Below, one piece after another: positions 60,801 to 64,000 of a stretch of DNA of 64,000 nt. Positions within the stretch are counted from its first letter, which is position 1. Each line of letters starts with the position of its first letter. A model generated the notes under the pieces. That model was not told where the DNA came from and searched no databases. It worked only from the letters and a program-made list of their open reading frames with translations. The position numbers and the translations under genes were made by a program. The DNA comes from Desulfovibrio sp. (lineage in GTDB: Bacteria > Desulfobacterota > Desulfovibrionia > Desulfovibrionales > Desulfovibrionaceae), in NCBI GenBank assembly GCA_016208105.1, contig JACQYS010000022.1:124001-188000 (forward strand). The letters are read 5' to 3'.

Positions 60801-61760
60801 TTAGCGAAGGATGGTGGCCAACCCGAGGCTCACGAGGGCCATGGGCGTGGTGTACTTGAAGAAGAAGGCGAAGCCCTGGTCCAGGCGCAGGCGTCCGGTG
60901 GCGGCCCTGAAGCAGGTGACGGAGACCAGGAGCAGGACCAGGCATTTGAACACGTGCCAGGCCAGGTTCACCAGGACGCTGCCGCCCAGAGGATTGGGCC
61001 ACAGAAGGGCCACGGCCAGTTCCAGCACCACCACCAGCTTCACGGCGCTCATGAGGTGGAAGGTGGCCAGAAGCGGTCCCGAGTATTCGAGCAGGGGGCC
61101 TTCGATGACTTCCGGCTCGGCCTCGGGGATGTCGAACAGGCCGCTGCCCATGGTTCCGGGGATGAAGATGATGAGCGCCAGGGCGGCGGGGATCATCACC
61201 GGGTCCAAGAGCATGGGGCCATGCAGGAACTGGTAGGCCATGATGGCGTCCAACGAGAAGAGCGATCCTCCGGCGCCGCCCACCCGCACGGCCACGGCCA
61301 GGAAGGTGGCGATGAGCGGCATCTCGTAGGCGAACATGAGGGCCATTTCCCGCGAGAAGCCCAGGGCGCCGTACGGCGAGCTGGACGAGCAACCGGCCAG
61401 CATGAGGGCCATGGCCGGTATGGGCAGCAGGTAGAGAAGCACCAGGATGTCGCCAAGGCCCGTGACCCCGGACCAGACCCCGCCCACGGGCATGATCGCG
61501 GCCGTTACAAGCACTCCGGCCAGGCCGAGCACGGGGGCCATGCGGAAAGCCAGTTCGTTGGCCGTCTTGGGAATGAGCGTCTCCTTGATGGAGAGCTTCA
61601 GGATGTCGAGCAAGGGCTGAATGAGCGTTGGGCCGACGCGGCGCTGCAGACGGGCCAGAACCTTGCGGTCCACGCCCTTCAAGAAGAGCCCCAGGGCCAG
61701 GGCAAAGGCGCCGCCCGGGAAGATAAGAACCGCGAAGGTCGCTTCCAGAATATTAGACAT
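60801..61760 (-). CDS. cooK: Coo hydrogenase membrane subunit CooK (NuoH-like)
   Basis: 319 residues from the ATG at 61760, behind GGAGGACGTC. About eight membrane helices. It has the NuoH-type loop RRVGPTLIQPLLDILKLSIK followed by ETLIPK, then FSREMALMFAYEMPLIAT and DIPEAEPEVIEGPLLEYSG, the conserved Glu-rich cytoplasmic loop at the base of the proton channel. It anchors the hydrogenase and takes part in ion translocation. It overlaps the end of cooM by eight bases. Confidence 0.94.
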   Translation of the reverse strand: MSNILEATFAVLIFPGGAFALALGLFLKGVDRKVLARLQRRVGPTLIQPLLDILKLSIKETLIPKTANELAFRMAPVLGLAGVLVTAAIMPVGGVWSGVTGLGDILVLLYLLPIPAMALMLAGCSSSSPYGALGFSREMALMFAYEMPLIATFLAVAVRVGGAGGSLFSLDAIMAYQFLHGPMLLDPVMIPAALALIIFIPGTMGSGLFDIPEAEPEVIEGPLLEYSGPLLATFHLMSAVKLVVVLELAVALLWPNPLGGSVLVNLAWHVFKCLVLLLVSVTCFRAATGRLRLDQGFAFFFKYTTPMALVSLGLATILR

Positions 61761-64000
61761 GACGTCCTCCAAGGCGCTTGAGCGAGAAGTGGCCCTTGGA
61801 CATGCGGGCCAGAAGCTTGAGCGGCGCGGCGTAGAGGTCGCCCGCCCCCACATGGGTGAAGCGGGGATCCACGCTGGTCTCTCCGCAGGTGTGGATGGCC
61901 GTGCGGCGCACCGTGCGGGTGAGGCGCGAAACCCCCATCCAGATGCCGCCCACGGTCAAAATGATCATGAAGCTCAGAAGCGTCATGTCGAGGGCTCCGT
62001 ACCCGGAAACAATCCCGGAGAGCCCCACCTGGGGCGCCACGATGCCGAGGCTCTGCTCTATTCCAGCCAAGGGAATAAGCGCCAAGCCCGGGAAGATGCC
62101 CGTTACGAGGCACAGGCAGGAGAGAACCACGATGGGAACGCGCATGACGGGGCCCACTTCGGCGGCTTTTTCAGCTGCGGGCGAGAGTTGTCCGAAGAAG
62201 GCCCCGTGCATGAACTTGAGGAAGTATGCCAGGGTGATCACGCTTGAGAGAATGGCCACTATGGCCAGTATCAGCTCGCCCTGCTCGATAAGGGCGTAGT
62301 AGATGATGAGCTTGGAGTTGAACCCGTTGAACGGGGGCATGCCCGCAGCCGAGAACAGGGCGGCGCAGAAGCACAGCATGGTCACGGGCATCTTCTTGCC
62401 CAATCCGCCCAGCTCTTCCAGGTTGTGGGCATGGGTGGCGAACATCAGCGCCCCGGCGCAGAGGAAGGCAAGGTTTTTGAAGAGCATGTGGTTGAAAAGG
62501 TGCAGGAGGCCGCCGGTGACGCCAAGCGAAGTGCCCAGGCACACGCCCAGCACGATGTACCCCAGCTGGCTTACCGTGGAGTAGATGAGCATCTCCTTGA
62601 TGCCGGTCTGCACCAATGCCTGAATGCCGGCGTACAGGATGGTGATGCCGCCGATCCAGGCGCCCACGTACATGGCCGCCTCAAGAGCCTGGGCGGATTC
62701 GCCGCTCACACCCTGGGCCCACACGAAGCGGGCCAGCACCAGGCCAAACGGCGCGCTTTTTAAGAGCATGGCAGAGATGTAGCCGCTCACGGGCGTGGGG
62801 GCCGTGGCCGGGTGCATCTGCCAGTCGATGCGGATGGGAAGCATGGCCGCCTTCATGAGCATGCCGATGCCCATCAGGCACATGCCGGGCATCCAGCTGG
62901 CGGCGGGCAGGGTGGTGACGGCCCTGGTCACCGCGTCGAAGCTGAACCCGCCGGCGGCGTGGCCCATGCTGAGCACTCCCAGGAACAGGAGCGAGGCACC
63001 GGCGATGTTGAAGAGGAAGTACTTTGTTCCTTCCTTGAGCGCGGCCGGGTTTTCCTCGTGGATGATGGCAAAAAACAGCGGCCAGCTGCTCATGATCTCC
63101 CAGTAGCAGAAGAAGGGGATGAGCGAGCTGACCGACGCCATGCCCACAAGGCCGGCGATCATGGTCAAGAATACCGCGAAGAAGCGCCATGCGGTGTGGC
63201 TGTGGGACATGTAGCCCGTGGAGTAGGCCACGTTGCACGTGCCCAGGGCCAGCACCAGCAGGGCGAAGGTCCACTGCAGGCTGCCCCAGCTTCCTGCGGA
63301 GAAGAGCAGGGCCAGCAAAGCCAGAACGAGGCTCGCGGTGGCCGCTGTCCCGGCCTTCTTAAGGTCGGCCCGGAACCAGATGGCGGCCCCGGCGCCCAAA
63401 AGCGGCAGGAGCACCGGCAAGGGCCAGTTGATGGAGATGTCCGGCAGGGTTGCGGCACCGGCCGGGATGAGGGCCGTGGCGGCCGGGATGACCAAGGCTG
63501 TCCACTGGGCCGGAAACAGGCCGCTCACCACGGCCACGGCGGCCAGTAAGCCGATGCCCAGGCGCATGGTCAGCGGCAGTTCGGCAACCTCAGCGCCCTC
63601 GTATTTGGAGAAGAACAGAACCTTGATGAGACGCCCGTAGTAGACGCATCCCACCAGGCTGCCGATCAGGATGAGCGCCGCCACCCATGTCTGGCCGGCA
63701 TCCACGGCCGCCTGGAGCATGAGGAACTTGCTGAAGAACCCGCCCATAGGGGGCAGGCCCATGATGGAAACCAGGCCGATGGCCATGCACGCGCCGGTGA
63801 AGGGCATTGCCTTGCCGATGCCGTTAAGGCCCGTGATCCGCTGGGTCCCGGCGCGAAGGATGAACCCTCCGGCGGCCAGGAACAACAGGTCCTTCATTAC
63901 CGCATGGTTCACCACATGGGAGAGCGAACCAACCGTGGCCGCCCAGGTGCCGATGGAGAGAACCAGGCCGATCTCGCCGATCTGGGCCAGGGTGGAATAG
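61753..64000 (-). CDS. cooM: Coo hydrogenase ion-pump subunit CooM (NuoL/M-like fusion), partial
   Basis: At least 748 residues; the reading frame is open to the right edge, so the 5' end is outside the window. Two antiporter-like (Mrp/NuoL/M) modules are present in tandem. The first is cut by the window edge and ends near 63,300 (YSTLAQIGEIGL at the edge, IGLVSIMGLPPMGGFFSKFL). The second starts near 63,260 (IPFFCYWEIMSSWPLFFAII, MLLKSAPFGLVLARFVW, IYSTVSQLGYIVLG, SAAGMPPFNGFNSKL). Conserved Lys/Glu/His residues of the channel are kept. Such a double module matches the large CooM of Rhodospirillum and Desulfovibrio. It would couple electron flow to proton or sodium pumping. Confidence 0.93.
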   Translation of the reverse strand, partial: YSTLAQIGEIGLVLSIGTWAATVGSLSHVVNHAVMKDLLFLAAGGFILRAGTQRITGLNGIGKAMPFTGACMAIGLVSIMGLPPMGGFFSKFLMLQAAVDAGQTWVAALILIGSLVGCVYYGRLIKVLFFSKYEGAEVAELPLTMRLGIGLLAAVAVVSGLFPAQWTALVIPAATALIPAGAATLPDISINWPLPVLLPLLGAGAAIWFRADLKKAGTAATASLVLALLALLFSAGSWGSLQWTFALLVLALGTCNVAYSTGYMSHSHTAWRFFAVFLTMIAGLVGMASVSSLIPFFCYWEIMSSWPLFFAIIHEENPAALKEGTKYFLFNIAGASLLFLGVLSMGHAAGGFSFDAVTRAVTTLPAASWMPGMCLMGIGMLMKAAMLPIRIDWQMHPATAPTPVSGYISAMLLKSAPFGLVLARFVWAQGVSGESAQALEAAMYVGAWIGGITILYAGIQALVQTGIKEMLIYSTVSQLGYIVLGVCLGTSLGVTGGLLHLFNHMLFKNLAFLCAGALMFATHAHNLEELGGLGKKMPVTMLCFCAALFSAAGMPPFNGFNSKLIIYYALIEQGELILAIVAILSSVITLAYFLKFMHGAFFGQLSPAAEKAAEVGPVMRVPIVVLSCLCLVTGIFPGLALIPLAGIEQSLGIVAPQVGLSGIVSGYGALDMTLLSFMIILTVGGIWMGVSRLTRTVRRTAIHTCGETSVDPRFTHVGAGDLYAAPLKLLARMSKGHFSLKRLGGRHV

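Overview
This is a GC-rich, densely coded window that looks like chromosome from a flagellated, anaerobic deltaproteobacterium of the Desulfovibrionaceae (sulfate-reducer type). Three features suggest this: a Coo-type energy-conserving [NiFe] hydrogenase operon laid out as I recall it from Desulfovibrio; a sigma-54 regulated flagellar operon ending in csrA-fliW; and an anaerobic thiazole pathway using the radical-SAM tyrosine lyase ThiH. The family assignment is inference from gene content, not from a database search.

Layout. 1-6.0 kb (+): the end of a sigma-54 activator, a large secreted TPR protein, a MEMO/AmmB protein, a TVP38-type membrane protein and a small secreted protein. 6.1-17.8 kb (-): a short-chain dehydrogenase, then, read from right to left, the conserved translation/RNA operon tRNA-Gly(CCC)-rimP-nusA-ylxR-infB-ylxP-rbfA-nrnA-truB-rpsO-pnp, with intrinsic terminators after tRNA-Gly, infB, rpsO and pnp. 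17.9-31.1 kb (+): a GT39-like membrane glycosyltransferase, then a flagellar operon flgF-G-A-H-I-J-N-K-L-csrA-fliW behind a well-matched -24/-12 (sigma-54) promoter. 31.2-33.2 kb (-): purU, then flgM and a partner gene behind a sigma-28-like promoter. 33.3-37.9 kb: nadK, a DUF89/ARMT1-like protein, a ModE-type HTH protein, a GNAT acetyltransferase and a lipoprotein. 38.0-47.0 kb (+): gatB, mtnA, thiSGHFE, a cupin, a cysteine hydrolase and der. 47.0-51.8 kb (-): an MFS exporter, and a ricT-like gene (PSP1 domain) followed by metG. 52.2-54.9 kb (+): tRNA-Lys(CTT), about 600 bp of AT-rich non-coding DNA, and a chemoreceptor. 55.1-64.0 kb (-): a secreted protein, an unrecognised protein with an IscU/NifU-like end, and the hydrogenase operon cooM(partial)-K-L-X-U-H-hypA-cooF.

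How it fits together. The sigma-54 activator, sigma-54 box, FlgM/sigma-28 and CsrA/FliW elements together form a layered flagellar control circuit. The hydrogenase genes encode a membrane proton/ion-pumping module (CooM, CooK), the catalytic and electron-transfer subunits (CooH, CooL, CooX, CooU), a polyferredoxin partner (CooF) and a nickel chaperone (HypA).

The least explained material is non-coding. A dispersed palindromic repeat family has five copies between 12 and 49 kb. There are clusters of perfect palindromes near 41.9 and 48.5 kb, an 82-nt nested hairpin upstream of thiS, and an intrinsic terminator that ends three bases before the rimP start codon. Among the proteins, the most unusual are the Asp-box-bearing modules shared by FlgK and FlgL, the FlgJ-M23 peptidase fusion, and the NifU-like protein next to cooF.
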